DNA from: Acidimicrobiia bacterium
GTDB lineage: Bacteria; Actinomycetota; Acidimicrobiia; Acidimicrobiales; Aldehydirespiratoraceae
Direction: 5' to 3'
NCBI GenBank assembly: GCA_022820805.1
Contig: JAJEEV010000009.1
Span: forward strand, 186,001-250,000
DNA: 64,000 nt
Made by a program: the position numbers and the translations under genes. The notes under the pieces are model-generated. The model saw only the letters and a list, made by a program, of their open reading frames with translations, was not told the origin of the DNA and made no database searches. Position 1 is the first letter of the stretch, and every line of letters begins with the position of its first letter. This document shows positions 1-8,297 of the stretch, piece by piece.

Positions 1-1
1 C

Positions 2-205
2 AACGGAGCGGCCTGCCTGGGCAACCCGCTCAACTCGGTGCTGTGGCTGGCCGACGCCCTGAGCCAGCGCGGCACCCCGCTACAGGCCGGAGAGTGCATC
101 ATGACCGGCTCACTCTGCGGCATGCTGCCGCTCAGCGCCGGCGACGAGATCTCGGCTGAGATCGACGGCGTAGGCACCGTGTCAGCGACGCTGTCCAAGT
201 ACTGA
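2..205 (+). CDS. 2-keto-4-pentenoate hydratase family protein, C-terminal end
   Basis: Only the last 67 residues lie in the window; the gene runs in from the left edge. The visible end (LGNPLNSVLWLADALSQRG, then a CIMTGSLCGMLPL segment and a small beta-rich tail ending TVSATLSKY) matches the C-terminus of MhpD-type 2-hydroxypenta-2,4-dienoate hydratases of the fumarylacetoacetate hydrolase fold, which add water to dienoates in aromatic meta-cleavage pathways. The metal-binding half is outside the window, so the substrate and even the hydratase/decarboxylase choice cannot be fixed. It faces the convergent hydroxyacid oxidase gene with a 28 bp gap. Confidence 0.8.
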   Translation, partial: NGAACLGNPLNSVLWLADALSQRGTPLQAGECIMTGSLCGMLPLSAGDEISAEIDGVGTVSATLSKY

Positions 206-233
206 ACTGACTGTCCAGCTATATCAGCAAGCT

Positions 234-1388
234 TCAGGCCGGTGCGAAGCGGGGGTCGCGGTCGCGCAATTCGTTGAGGCGGTCGCAGCCGAGCTGGTGC
301 ATGACGCTGGTCAGCTGCTGCTCGAACATGGACGCCACGAACTCGGCGCCCCGGTCTCCGAGGGCGCAGAGGCCGTACATGAAGGCCCGGGCTGAGAGCG
401 TGAAGTCGGCGCCGAGGGCCAGGGCCCGGGCGATGTCGAGCCCGCCGCGGATGCCGCCGTCGAAGAGCACCGGCACCCGGCTCGCGATGCGCTCCACGAT
501 GGGTCCCAGAGCCTCGATCGCGGCCGGCGCGGCGTCGAGTTGGCGGCCGCCGTGGTTGGACACCACCACCGCGTCGGCGCCGGTGTCGATGCAGCGCTCG
601 GCGTCGTCGGGGTGCAGGATCCCCTTCACCACCACAGGGCCCGGCCACAGCTGGCAGGTCTCGGCCAGATAGTCCCACGACAGGGTGCCGCCCAGGCTGG
701 CCCCCACGAAGCCGGCCAGCTGCTTCAGCGTCGACCGGTCCACGTAGCGCTCCAGGGTGTGGAACCGGGGCAGGCCGTTGCGCAGCAGCCCGAGGGTCCA
801 GGCCGGCCTCAGCGCGGCCTGGGTCACGTGGCGGGGCGTGATCCGGGGCGGCATCGAGACCCTCTCCCGGGTCTGGCGCTCCCGCCGGGCCCGGGCCGGG
901 ACATCGGCGGTCACCACCAGGACCGTGAAGCCGGCCTCTCGCGATCGGTCCAGCAGGTCTTGGCGGACCCCGGTGTCTCTCGGCGGGTAGAGCTGGAACC
1001 AGCCCATGCCCTCGGCCTTCGGGCCCGCCACTGCGACGTCGGCGGTGTTGACCGTGCTGGCCACGTACGGGATCGTGCAACGGGCGGCAGTCCTGGCCAG
1101 GGTCAAGTCGGCGCCCGGCCATACCAGCCCGGTCAGGCCCACCGGGGCGATCCCCACCGGTAGCGAGTAGCGCACCCCGAACAGTTCGGTGCTGATGTCG
1201 GGCTCCAGCTCGCCCCTGAGGAACCGCGGGGTCAGCAGCACCTGCTGGAGACACTGGGTGTTGCGGGTGCTGGCCCGCTCGTCGCCCTCGCCGCTGTCGA
1301 GATACTCCCATGCGAACCGGGGAGTCCTTCGCCGGGCCCGCCGGCGAAGGTCGTCCACCGTCTGGTACTTGACGGAGGGATCAGCCAC
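234..1388 (-). CDS. FMN-dependent alpha-hydroxy acid oxidase/dehydrogenase
   Basis: A 384-residue TIM-barrel flavoprotein of the lactate dehydrogenase (LldD)/glycolate oxidase family, oxidising an L-2-hydroxy acid to the 2-oxo acid. Visible family marks are VVVKGIL (the lysine near the flavin), SNHGGRQLD (active-site His and FMN contact) and PVLFDGGIRGGLDIARALALGA (phosphate-binding Asp-Gly-Gly...Arg region). I chose the GTG at 1388: it gives the usual family N-terminus (VKYQTVDDLRRRARRR) and overlaps the stop of the upstream dienelactone hydrolase gene as GTGGCTGA; the open frame continues upstream only as low-complexity antisense to that gene. The two genes are probably translationally coupled. 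The substrate (lactate, glycolate, mandelate or other) is not determined. Confidence 0.88.
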   Translation of the reverse strand: MADPSVKYQTVDDLRRRARRRTPRFAWEYLDSGEGDERASTRNTQCLQQVLLTPRFLRGELEPDISTELFGVRYSLPVGIAPVGLTGLVWPGADLTLARTAARCTIPYVASTVNTADVAVAGPKAEGMGWFQLYPPRDTGVRQDLLDRSREAGFTVLVVTADVPARARRERQTRERVSMPPRITPRHVTQAALRPAWTLGLLRNGLPRFHTLERYVDRSTLKQLAGFVGASLGGTLSWDYLAETCQLWPGPVVVKGILHPDDAERCIDTGADAVVVSNHGGRQLDAAPAAIEALGPIVERIASRVPVLFDGGIRGGLDIARALALGADFTLSARAFMYGLCALGDRGAEFVASMFEQQLTSVMHQLGCDRLNELRDRDPRFAPA

Positions 1389-2151
1389 GCGCTGGGTTGA
1401 GCACCTCGCCGAACAGGGCCAGCGTCTGGGACCAGGCCCGCTCGGCGGCAGCCTCGTTGTAGGTGTGGGCGTCGGGCCAGGTGTAGGCGTGGTCCGCGCC
1501 GGGCAGGATGTCGACGACAGCGCGGTCACCCAGAGCCGAGACTGCCTCGATGAAGGGCCTCATGCTGGCCACGGTCATCATCCGGTCGGCCTCCCCGAAG
1601 CCCGCGTAGAGCGAGCCGGCCAGGCTCGCGGCGGTCAGGTGGGGCGAGTCGGGCTCACCGTCCACCAGGAACGACGGATGCCACATGGCACCCGCGGTGA
1701 ACTGGTCGGGCAGGCGCGTCATGGTGCGGAACACGGCCCGGGCCCCGAGGCAGAAGCCGATGCAGCCGGCCGGCTCCAGCGACCCCGCCGGCCGGTCGGC
1801 GGCGACCGCGTCGAGGGCCGCGTCGAGGTCGTTCTGGATGCCCTCGTCGGTGAGCGACCTCAGCAGCGTCATCATGTGGTCCTGGGCGCCGGGGTTGCCG
1901 GCCGCCTCCTCCGGGCCGTAGCCGATCATCCTTCCGTGGCGGTGGTACAGGTCCGGCAGGATCACGTCGTAGCCGTGGCCGGCGAGACGCCGCCCGAACA
2001 CATGCAGGGCCTCCCGGATGCCGGGCTTGTCCATGAACATCACGATCAGCGGGTGCGGCCCGGCGGCCGAGGGCCGCATGCGGGGCACGGCCAGCGGCTC
2101 GCCGTCGCTCACCGTCTCGAGGATCGATTCTTGGACTTCATGGGTGCTCAT
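1381..2151 (-). CDS. dienelactone hydrolase family protein
   Basis: A 256-residue alpha/beta hydrolase. The nucleophile elbow reads GFCLGARAVF, with Cys in place of Ser as in dienelactone hydrolases; an Asp region precedes LPGADHAYTW, which carries the catalytic His. Family members hydrolyse dienelactones in aromatic degradation, but many have other ester substrates, so the exact reaction is open. It is the first gene of a two-gene minus-strand unit with the hydroxyacid oxidase, which starts inside its last codons. A TAGCTT box 8 nt before the ATG suggests a leaderless or nearly leaderless mRNA. Confidence 0.85.
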   Translation of the reverse strand: MSTHEVQESILETVSDGEPLAVPRMRPSAAGPHPLIVMFMDKPGIREALHVFGRRLAGHGYDVILPDLYHRHGRMIGYGPEEAAGNPGAQDHMMTLLRSLTDEGIQNDLDAALDAVAADRPAGSLEPAGCIGFCLGARAVFRTMTRLPDQFTAGAMWHPSFLVDGEPDSPHLTAASLAGSLYAGFGEADRMMTVASMRPFIEAVSALGDRAVVDILPGADHAYTWPDAHTYNEAAAERAWSQTLALFGEVLNPARG

Positions 2152-2159
2152 GGCCGGTC

Positions 2160-2165
2160 AAGCTA
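2160..2165 (-). promoter_or_regulatory. -10 box for dienelactone hydrolase gene
   Basis: TAGCTT on the minus strand lies 8 nt before the ATG at 2151. The spacing fits a start site at or next to the start codon. No Shine-Dalgarno sequence is present. Confidence 0.4.
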
Positions 2166-2227
2166 CCGCCGGCAACCGCAGCAGGGCGATGAGAGCTCCC
2201 GCCTCCCGACCGGCAGGGGCCGTGATC

Positions 2228-2233
2228 TACGAT
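2228..2233 (+). promoter_or_regulatory. -10 box for ATP-grasp gene
   Basis: TACGAT lies 8 nt before the GTG at 2242 in the 90 bp divergent gap. There is no ribosome binding site, so the transcript is probably leaderless. Confidence 0.5.
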
Positions 2234-2241
2234 GACGGGTC

Positions 2242-3717
2242 GTGGTCGATGTGATACCTGAGCCGGGGAGCGGGCTGCTCGACCAGTACCAGCCGGGCGG
2301 CGCGTTCGACGAGGCGTTCGACGCCGACGGGTCCGTCAGGGGCACCTACAGCCGCATCGTCGAGCGGTTCCGCGAGCTCGACATCAGCGAGGTGAGGCGA
2401 CTCGAGAACCTCGTCGCCGACGAGTTCCGCCGCCAGGGGATCACCTTCACCGTGTACAGCGAGGAGGAGGGCACCGAGCGCATCTGGCCCATGGACCTGT
2501 TCCCCCGGATCATCGCGGCCGCCGAGTGGGACGAACTCTCCCGGGGACTGAGCCAGAGGGTGGCGGCCATGAACTGCTTTCTGGCCGACCTGTACAACGG
2601 CGGCGGCCAGGCCATCGCCGACGGGGTGGTGCCCCGCTGGCTGGTCGTGTCGTCGCGGGGCTTCGAGCGCAACGCCGTCGGCATCCGGGTCCCCCACTCC
2701 GCGCACTGCAACATCGCGGGGATCGACGTGGTCCGGGCCGCCGACGGCCGCTACCGGGTGCTGGAGGACAACCTGCGCAGCCCCAGCGGCATCTCCTATG
2801 TGGTCGAGAACCGGGCCGCCATGGCCAAGGCCTGCAGCTGGCTGTTCTACGACCATCCGGTGGAGCCCACCGAGCAGTACGGCCGGATGCTGCGCTCGAC
2901 GCTGGACTCGATGGCGCCCGACGGCAACGACTCCCCCCACATCGTGGTGCTGACCCCCGGCATCTACAACTCGGCCTACTTCGAGCACGCCTTCCTGGCC
3001 CGCTCGATGGGCGTGGAGCTGGTGGAGGGCCGCGACCTGGTGGTCGACGACCACACCGTCTACTCCCGCACCATCGAGGGGCTGGTCAAGGTGGACGTGA
3101 TCTACCGGCGCATCGACGACGACTTCCTCGACCCGGTGGCCTTCCGGCCCGACTCGACGCTGGGCGTGCCGGGGCTGCTCAGCGCGCTTCGGGCGGGGAC
3201 GGTGACGGTGTGCAACGCCCTCGGCAACGGCGTCGTCGACGACAAGGGCGTCTACCCCTATGTGCCCGATCTGATCCGGTACTACCTGGGCGCCGAGCCG
3301 ATCATCGACAACGTTCCCACCTACATGATGTGGGACCCGGACCAGCGCTCCGAGGCTCTGGCCAGGCTGGACGAGCTGGTGGCGAAGCCGGTCGGCGAGT
3401 CCGGCGGCTACGGGGTGCTGATCGGTCCCCACGCCACCGAACGGGAGCTCGACGACGCCCGGGCGACCATCGAGGCCGACCCTCGCAACTGGATCGTCCA
3501 GGAGCTGGTGCAACTGTCCACGCTGCCCGCCCTGGCGGAGGACCAGCTCGAGCCCCGCCATCTGGACCTGCGGCCCTTCGTGCTGACCGGCGAGCGGACC
3601 GAAGTGTTCCCCGGCGGGCTGACGCGGGTGGCCATGAGGCGAGGGTCGCTGATCGTCAACTCCTCCCAGGGCGGCGGCTCCAAGGACACCTGGGTTCTGG
3701 CTCCCGAGACGCCATGA
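2242..3717 (+). CDS. circularly permuted type 2 ATP-grasp protein
   Basis: 491 residues matching the circularly permuted ATP-grasp family (DUF404/DUF407). Features seen: LENLVADEFRRQGITFTVY near residue 55, RYRVLEDNLRSPSGISYVV near residue 165, VDVIYRRIDDDFLDP near residue 285, KPVGESGGYGVLIG near residue 385 and a C-terminal NSSQGGGSKDTWVL segment. ATP-grasp ligases join a carboxylate to an amine through an acyl-phosphate; the substrate of this family is not established. It heads a three-gene unit with alpha-E and transglutaminase-like proteins, a widespread pairing predicted from genome context to make and process a peptide-like product. The GTG at 2242 is chosen because it sits 8 nt after a -10 box. 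Confidence 0.9.
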   Translation: MVDVIPEPGSGLLDQYQPGGAFDEAFDADGSVRGTYSRIVERFRELDISEVRRLENLVADEFRRQGITFTVYSEEEGTERIWPMDLFPRIIAAAEWDELSRGLSQRVAAMNCFLADLYNGGGQAIADGVVPRWLVVSSRGFERNAVGIRVPHSAHCNIAGIDVVRAADGRYRVLEDNLRSPSGISYVVENRAAMAKACSWLFYDHPVEPTEQYGRMLRSTLDSMAPDGNDSPHIVVLTPGIYNSAYFEHAFLARSMGVELVEGRDLVVDDHTVYSRTIEGLVKVDVIYRRIDDDFLDPVAFRPDSTLGVPGLLSALRAGTVTVCNALGNGVVDDKGVYPYVPDLIRYYLGAEPIIDNVPTYMMWDPDQRSEALARLDELVAKPVGESGGYGVLIGPHATERELDDARATIEADPRNWIVQELVQLSTLPALAEDQLEPRHLDLRPFVLTGERTEVFPGGLTRVAMRRGSLIVNSSQGGGSKDTWVLAPETP

Positions 3718-3751
3718 CCCCGGCGGTCCGGCATAGGTTGCGGGCGGCGCC

Positions 3752-4747
3752 GTGATCCTGGCCCGTCACGCCGAGTCGCTGCTGTGGGCGGGCCGCTACC
3801 TGGAGCGGGCCGAGAACACGTCCAGATGCCTGAGCTACGCGGCCAACTCGATCACCCATCTGCGTCCCGGCGAGGCAACCGCCGAGGGCGAGATGCTCGT
3901 GAGGACCCTCGGCCTTCAGGATGAGCTTGAGGCGGTGGGGCCGCTCGAGAGCCAGCCCCAGCTGATCGCCTTCCTGCTGTCGGACACCGACAACCCCGGA
4001 TCGGTGGTCTCGGCTGTGACCGCGGTCCGCGAGAACCTGCGAACGGTCAGGGACCGGATCCCGATCGAGCTGTGGGAGGAGGCCAACGGCCTGTACCTGC
4101 GGTTCCCGTTCCTGGGCCACGCCGACGCCGCGCCCAGCGGGCTCCACGAGGTCCTGCTCATGGTCCGCCGGGCGTGCCTGGCCATCTCCGGGATCCTGAA
4201 CGAGGGCATGAGGCGCGACGAGGGCCATGCCTTCGCGGTCCTCGGACGGATGCTGGAACGGTCGATCTTCACCGTGGGCCTGCTCGAGGCGAGCCACGCC
4301 GACTCCCGCGGCGTGATGGACGCCACGCGGATGCTGCGCCTCACCAGCTCACTCCAGGCCTACCACCGCCAGCACGGCAACGCCCCCGACTTCGACAGCG
4401 TGGTCCGCTACCTGCTGCACGCCAAGGACCTGCCCCGCTCGGTGCTGTCGTGCCTCGACCGGGCCGAGGAGCGCCTCACCGGCCTGGCCTCCACGGCCGC
4501 AGCCCTCGACCGCCCCCGCCGCAAGGCCGCTCTGCTGCGGGCGCGCCTGGAGCTCGGCGAGGTCGAGGAGGCCATGTCCGCCGCGCCGGTGCCGACCCTT
4601 CAGGACTTCCTCGCCCAGTTCATGGAGCTGGCCAGCGATGTGCACACCGGCATCGTGCCGCCGTTGGCCATGGCCACCGTGCGCTCCCAGTACATCCGCC
4701 CCGGCGATGGCGGCGATGGCGGCGATGGCGGTGGGGGGGCGAGATGA
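3752..4747 (+). CDS. alpha-E domain-containing protein
   Basis: 331 residues of the alpha-E (DUF403) family, an all-helical protein with no proven biochemical role that almost always accompanies the circularly permuted ATP-grasp. The N-terminus ILARHAESLLWAGRYLERAENTSRCL is diagnostic. The start is GTG, 34 nt after the ATP-grasp stop. The C-terminus is a Gly-Asp repeat encoded by three tandem copies of GGCGATGGC followed by seven Gs, immediately before the stop. The stop overlaps the next ATG (ATGA), so translation of the transglutaminase is probably coupled. The G run sits where a -1 slip would fuse the two proteins. Confidence 0.9.
   Translation: MILARHAESLLWAGRYLERAENTSRCLSYAANSITHLRPGEATAEGEMLVRTLGLQDELEAVGPLESQPQLIAFLLSDTDNPGSVVSAVTAVRENLRTVRDRIPIELWEEANGLYLRFPFLGHADAAPSGLHEVLLMVRRACLAISGILNEGMRRDEGHAFAVLGRMLERSIFTVGLLEASHADSRGVMDATRMLRLTSSLQAYHRQHGNAPDFDSVVRYLLHAKDLPRSVLSCLDRAEERLTGLASTAAALDRPRRKAALLRARLELGEVEEAMSAAPVPTLQDFLAQFMELASDVHTGIVPPLAMATVRSQYIRPGDGGDGGDGGGGAR
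4703..4739 (+). repeat. GGCGATGGC tandem repeat plus G7 run
   Basis: Three perfect 9-bp copies (4703-4729), then GGT and a seven-G homopolymer (4733-4739). It encodes the Gly-Asp tail of the alpha-E protein and ends 8 nt before its stop codon. Both the repeat and the G run could vary in length. Confidence 0.8.
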
Positions 4748-5709
4748 GGCTGGGGATCGCGTACAGGATGCACTTCCGGTACTCGGAGGCGGTGACCGAG
4801 TCGCAGAACGAGGTTCGGGTGCGGCCCCTCCACGACGAGCACCAGCAGGTGCTGTCCTACAAGCTGACATCGCGTCCGGAGCTCCAGGTCCTGCCGGTCG
4901 CCGACTACTGGGGGACCACCGTCGAGTATCTCGGCATCCGCACGCCCCACAACGACTTGGAGCTCTTGGCCGAGGCCACCGTCGAGACCCGGCCGCGCCC
5001 GGAGCCGGACGACGCCGTGGCCGCCGCCATGCTGGCCGACACCGACTTCCGGACAACCCACCTCGAGTTCCTGGCCCCGTCCCAGCACGTGCAGCTCGAC
5101 TCCGGCGGCGCCGTCGAAGAGCGGGCCGTGTCCGCGGTGGAGGGCGCGTCGGCAGTGCAGGACATGGTCCAGGCGGTGGTGGCCGACGTCCGGGGGGCCC
5201 TGGACTACCGGCAGGGCGTCACCGACATCGGCATCACGCTGACCGAGCTGCTGGAGCAGGGCGCGGGCGTGTGCCAGGACTTCGCCCATCTGGCGACCGG
5301 GATGCTGCGCAGCGTGGGCATCCCCGCCCGCTACGTGTCGGGCTACCTCTTCGCGGCCGACGAGACCGCGCTCGACACCGAGACTGCCGATGAAGTGAGC
5401 GTTCAGACCCACGCCTGGATCGAGGCGGCCCTGCCCGGATGGGGCTGGTGGGCCCTCGACCCGACCAACGGAGGCACCGCCGGCGAGCGCCATGTGGTGA
5501 TCGGCCGTGGCCGCGACTACGGCGACGTGCCGCCCGTGCGGGGGGCCTTCACCGGCTCAGGAACCGTGGAGGTGGACGCCGAGGTGGTTATCGGAAGGCA
5601 CGTCGAGGGGCAGGCGTCGACCCCGGTCACCGGACCGGGCCCGTCCCGGCCCGCGGCTGCACCACCGGCACCGAGCTGGCGGCATCAACAGAGCCAGCAA
5701 CAGCAATAG
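4744..5709 (+). CDS. transglutaminase-like cysteine peptidase family protein
   Basis: 321 residues. The first ~80 match the bacterial transglutaminase-like N-terminal beta domain (MRLGIAYRMHFRYSEAVTESQNEVRVRP). The core has the papain-like triad: Cys in GAGVCQDFAHLA, His in VQTHAWIEA and Asp in WWALDPTNG. Enzymes of this type cleave or transfer on peptide or isopeptide bonds. The tail is rich in Pro/Ala and ends in Gln repeats (SQQQQ). The ATG overlaps the alpha-E stop. Context implies that the ATP-grasp, alpha-E and transglutaminase act on the same product; that product is unknown. Confidence 0.9.
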   Translation: MRLGIAYRMHFRYSEAVTESQNEVRVRPLHDEHQQVLSYKLTSRPELQVLPVADYWGTTVEYLGIRTPHNDLELLAEATVETRPRPEPDDAVAAAMLADTDFRTTHLEFLAPSQHVQLDSGGAVEERAVSAVEGASAVQDMVQAVVADVRGALDYRQGVTDIGITLTELLEQGAGVCQDFAHLATGMLRSVGIPARYVSGYLFAADETALDTETADEVSVQTHAWIEAALPGWGWWALDPTNGGTAGERHVVIGRGRDYGDVPPVRGAFTGSGTVEVDAEVVIGRHVEGQASTPVTGPGPSRPAAAPPAPSWRHQQSQQQQ

Positions 5710-5731
5710 CTCGACCGCCCGGTCAACCCCC

Positions 5732-6961
5732 TCAGGTTCGTCTTCGACGAGCGTCCCGCTCACCAGCCCCGCCGCGGGCCCATAACTGGCAGGCGAGCGC
5801 TATCGAGCTGTACGCGAAGTAGGCGACACCGATCGGCATCACCGAGCCGTCGATGGCCCGATCCGTGAACGACGCCAGCAGCGAGCCCAGCATCCAGGTG
5901 CTGAACCCCAGCACCGATGCGGCCGTGCCGGCCATGGCTCCCATGGGTTCCAGCGCCAGGCTCATCCCGCTCGGGAACACCGCCACATGGACGGCGTTGC
6001 AGAGGCTGAACAGCACCAGCCATGCCCCGAACGGCGGCAGGCCGTCGCCACCGACCGTGACCGCGAACAGCGCCACCGAGGATGCGGCGAAGCTGCAGCC
6101 CGCCCCGAGAGCCAGTTGGCGCGCGTTCACGCGGTGCAGCAGGCGATTGCTGGTCAAGGCCACCGCGGCCGCGATCACGGCCGCGACGGTGAAATACGGG
6201 ACGAACCAGTCCGGGTGGTCGTACACATCGCCGAAGATCAGCTCGGTGCTGCCCAGGTAGGACAGGAAGGCTCCGAAGCCGAAGGTGACCATGAGCATGT
6301 AGCCGAGCGAGACACGGTTGGAGACCACGAAGCGAAAGCCCTCCAGTACCGGTCTCATCTGGAGGGATCGGCGGTGGCCCGGGTCGAGGGTCTCGTCGAG
6401 TCGCAGCAACCACGCGAGCGCCACCAGCGAGGTCACCACGCCGAAGGCCATCACCCAGCGCCATGAGCCGATCGTCACCAGGGCCTCGCCCAGCACCGGG
6501 GCGAAGATCGGCCCGATGAAGAAGATCGTCTGGATGAGGGTCATCACCCGGGCCATGGCCGTTCCGGCGAAGCGGTCGCGCACGATCGCCTGCGTGAGGA
6601 CCCGGGGCCCGGCCGCGGCCAGTCCCCACACGAAGCGGCTGGCGTAGAGAACGCCGAGCGACGGGGCCAGGGCCGCCGACAGGGCGACTCCGGCGTAGAG
6701 CAACAGGCTCCCGGCGAGTGTCGGCTTGCGCCCGACGGCGTCGGCGATCGGTCCGTAGAACAGGTGCCCGATCCCCGCGCCCATCAGGAACAGGGTCACG
6801 GTGAGCGACAGCCGGGTGGAGTCGTCGTCGAGGCCGAAGGCGGGACGCATCTCCTCGAAGGCGGGCAGCATCATGTCGATGGCCAGCGCGGTGAGGGCCG
6901 TCAGCATCCCCATCAGCAGCACGAACTCCCGCTCGCCCATGCGGTGCAGCGGCCGGGTCAC
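5732..6961 (-). CDS. MFS transporter, Bcr/CflA-like drug exporter (copy 2)
   Basis: About 409 residues with twelve predicted hydrophobic segments. The Bcr/CflA signature is clear: ALAIDMMLPAFEEMRPAFG in helix 1, LFYGPIADAVGRKP in loop 2-3 and RFVWGLAAAGPRVLTQAIVRD around helix 4. It exports a small molecule by proton antiport; the substrate is unknown. It is a tandem paralogue of the gene before it, sharing motifs along the whole length. The GTG at 6961 overlaps the upstream stop as GTGA; ATG at 6940 is an alternative start. It converges on the transglutaminase gene with a 22 bp gap. Confidence 0.85.
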   Translation of the reverse strand: MTRPLHRMGEREFVLLMGMLTALTALAIDMMLPAFEEMRPAFGLDDDSTRLSLTVTLFLMGAGIGHLFYGPIADAVGRKPTLAGSLLLYAGVALSAALAPSLGVLYASRFVWGLAAAGPRVLTQAIVRDRFAGTAMARVMTLIQTIFFIGPIFAPVLGEALVTIGSWRWVMAFGVVTSLVALAWLLRLDETLDPGHRRSLQMRPVLEGFRFVVSNRVSLGYMLMVTFGFGAFLSYLGSTELIFGDVYDHPDWFVPYFTVAAVIAAAVALTSNRLLHRVNARQLALGAGCSFAASSVALFAVTVGGDGLPPFGAWLVLFSLCNAVHVAVFPSGMSLALEPMGAMAGTAASVLGFSTWMLGSLLASFTDRAIDGSVMPIGVAYFAYSSIALACQLWARGGAGERDARRRRT

Positions 6962-8202
6962 CGGCTCCTGCCCCCGCGGGCCCACAGCTGGCACGCCAGC
7001 GCGATCAGGCTGTAGCCGAAGTACGAGACGCTGATCGGCGTCACCGTGTCGCTGATGGCCCTGTCGGTGAAGGAGGCCAGCAGCGAGCCCAGCATCGACG
7101 TGCTGAAGACGATCACCGACGAAGCTGTGCCCGCGAGCTTGCCCATGGGTTCCAGCGCCAGGCTGATGCACGTCGGGAAGAACGCCGTGTGGCATGCGTT
7201 GGCCAGACTGAACAGGGCCAGCCAGAGGACGAGCGCGGGGAGTCCGTCGCCGGCGACCGTCACCCCCAGCAGCGCGGTCGCCGAGATCGCATAGCCCGTC
7301 CCGGCTCCGAGGGCCACCCGGTCGGCCTCGAACCGGCGGAGCAGCCGGTTGGCGCCGACAGCCACCACCCCGGCGAGCACGCTCATGGCGGTGAAGTACG
7401 GCACGAACCACTCCGGCTGCCGGTACACCGACGAGAAGATGATCTCCGTGCTGGCCAGGAACGAGTAGAACGCTGCGAACACGAATGTGTTGGAGAGCAT
7501 GTAGCCGGTAGCGGTGCGGTTGCGCAGCACGGTGCGGAACCCGACGAGCACGGAACCGATCCGCATGGGTCGCCGGTCCTCCAGCGGGAGGGTCTCTCCC
7601 AGGCGCAGCGACCAGCCGAGCGCAGCCAGCGCAGTGAACACTCCGAAAGCCATCACCCAGCGCCAGGAGCCGATCTCCACCAGAGCCTTCCCGAGGACCG
7701 GGGCCACTATCGGTCCGATGAAGAAGACAGCCTGTACAAGCGTCATCACGCGGGCCATGGCGGTCCCGGTGAAGCGGTCGCGGACGATGGCCTGGGACAG
7801 GGTGCGCGGTCCGGCCGCGGCCAGCCCCCAGGCGAAGCGGCTGGCGTAGACGACCTCCAGCGACGGCGCCAGCGCGGCCACCGTCGCGGCCAGGGCGTAG
7901 AGGATGGTGCTGGCCAGCAGCACCCGCTTGCGCCCGACCGTGTCGGAGATCGGTCCGTAGAACAGCGTGCCCACGGCCACGCCCATGAAGAACAGGGTCA
8001 TGGTCAGGGCCAGGCTGGTGGAGTCCTCGGCGAGGCCGAACGCGGCCCGCATCTGTTCGAAGGCGGGCAGCAGCATGTCGATCGCCAGGGCGACCATGGC
8101 GCTCAAGAGCGCCACGTACAAGATGAACTCCCTGCGCCCCATGCGGTGTCTGGGCTGATGCAAGACGGCGAGTCTGGCCCGGGAACGGTCTCCACCCGTC
8201 AC
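6958..8202 (-). CDS. MFS transporter, Bcr/CflA-like drug exporter (copy 1)
   Basis: 414 residues, twelve hydrophobic segments. Motifs: ALAIDMLLPAFEQMRAAFG, LFYGPISDTVGRKR, SRFAWGLAAAGPRTLSQAIV and FFIGPIVAPVLGKALVEIG, which also appear with small changes in the following paralogue. Likely a proton-driven exporter of a small hydrophobic compound. The GTG at 8202 was taken as the first start after the divergent promoter region; the ATG at 8145 (MGRREF) is equally plausible, since copy 2 has the same HRMGxREF context. Tandem duplication with a GTGA overlap suggests the two could also act as a pair. Confidence 0.83.
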   Translation of the reverse strand: MTGGDRSRARLAVLHQPRHRMGRREFILYVALLSAMVALAIDMLLPAFEQMRAAFGLAEDSTSLALTMTLFFMGVAVGTLFYGPISDTVGRKRVLLASTILYALAATVAALAPSLEVVYASRFAWGLAAAGPRTLSQAIVRDRFTGTAMARVMTLVQAVFFIGPIVAPVLGKALVEIGSWRWVMAFGVFTALAALGWSLRLGETLPLEDRRPMRIGSVLVGFRTVLRNRTATGYMLSNTFVFAAFYSFLASTEIIFSSVYRQPEWFVPYFTAMSVLAGVVAVGANRLLRRFEADRVALGAGTGYAISATALLGVTVAGDGLPALVLWLALFSLANACHTAFFPTCISLALEPMGKLAGTASSVIVFSTSMLGSLLASFTDRAISDTVTPISVSYFGYSLIALACQLWARGGRSR

Positions 8203-8254
8203 CGGCTGTCGTGGAGCGTCGCCGGCGCCTGATCACGAGCCCGGCGCATCGGGT

Positions 8255-8260
8255 TAGGGT
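8255..8260 (+). promoter_or_regulatory. candidate -10 box for esterase gene
   Basis: TAGGGT in the 95 bp divergent gap between the MFS pair and the esterase gene, about 38 nt before its ATG. That start also has a GAGGAGAG ribosome binding site, so this gene appears to have a normal leader. Confidence 0.35.
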
Positions 8261-8297
8261 GCGCACACCTGGACGCCGAACCTCCGAGGAGAGAACG

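Noticed and set aside
4703-4739. CRISPR-like short repeats.
   Set aside because: Nine-bp in-frame tandem repeats without spacers, encoding a Gly-Asp tail.
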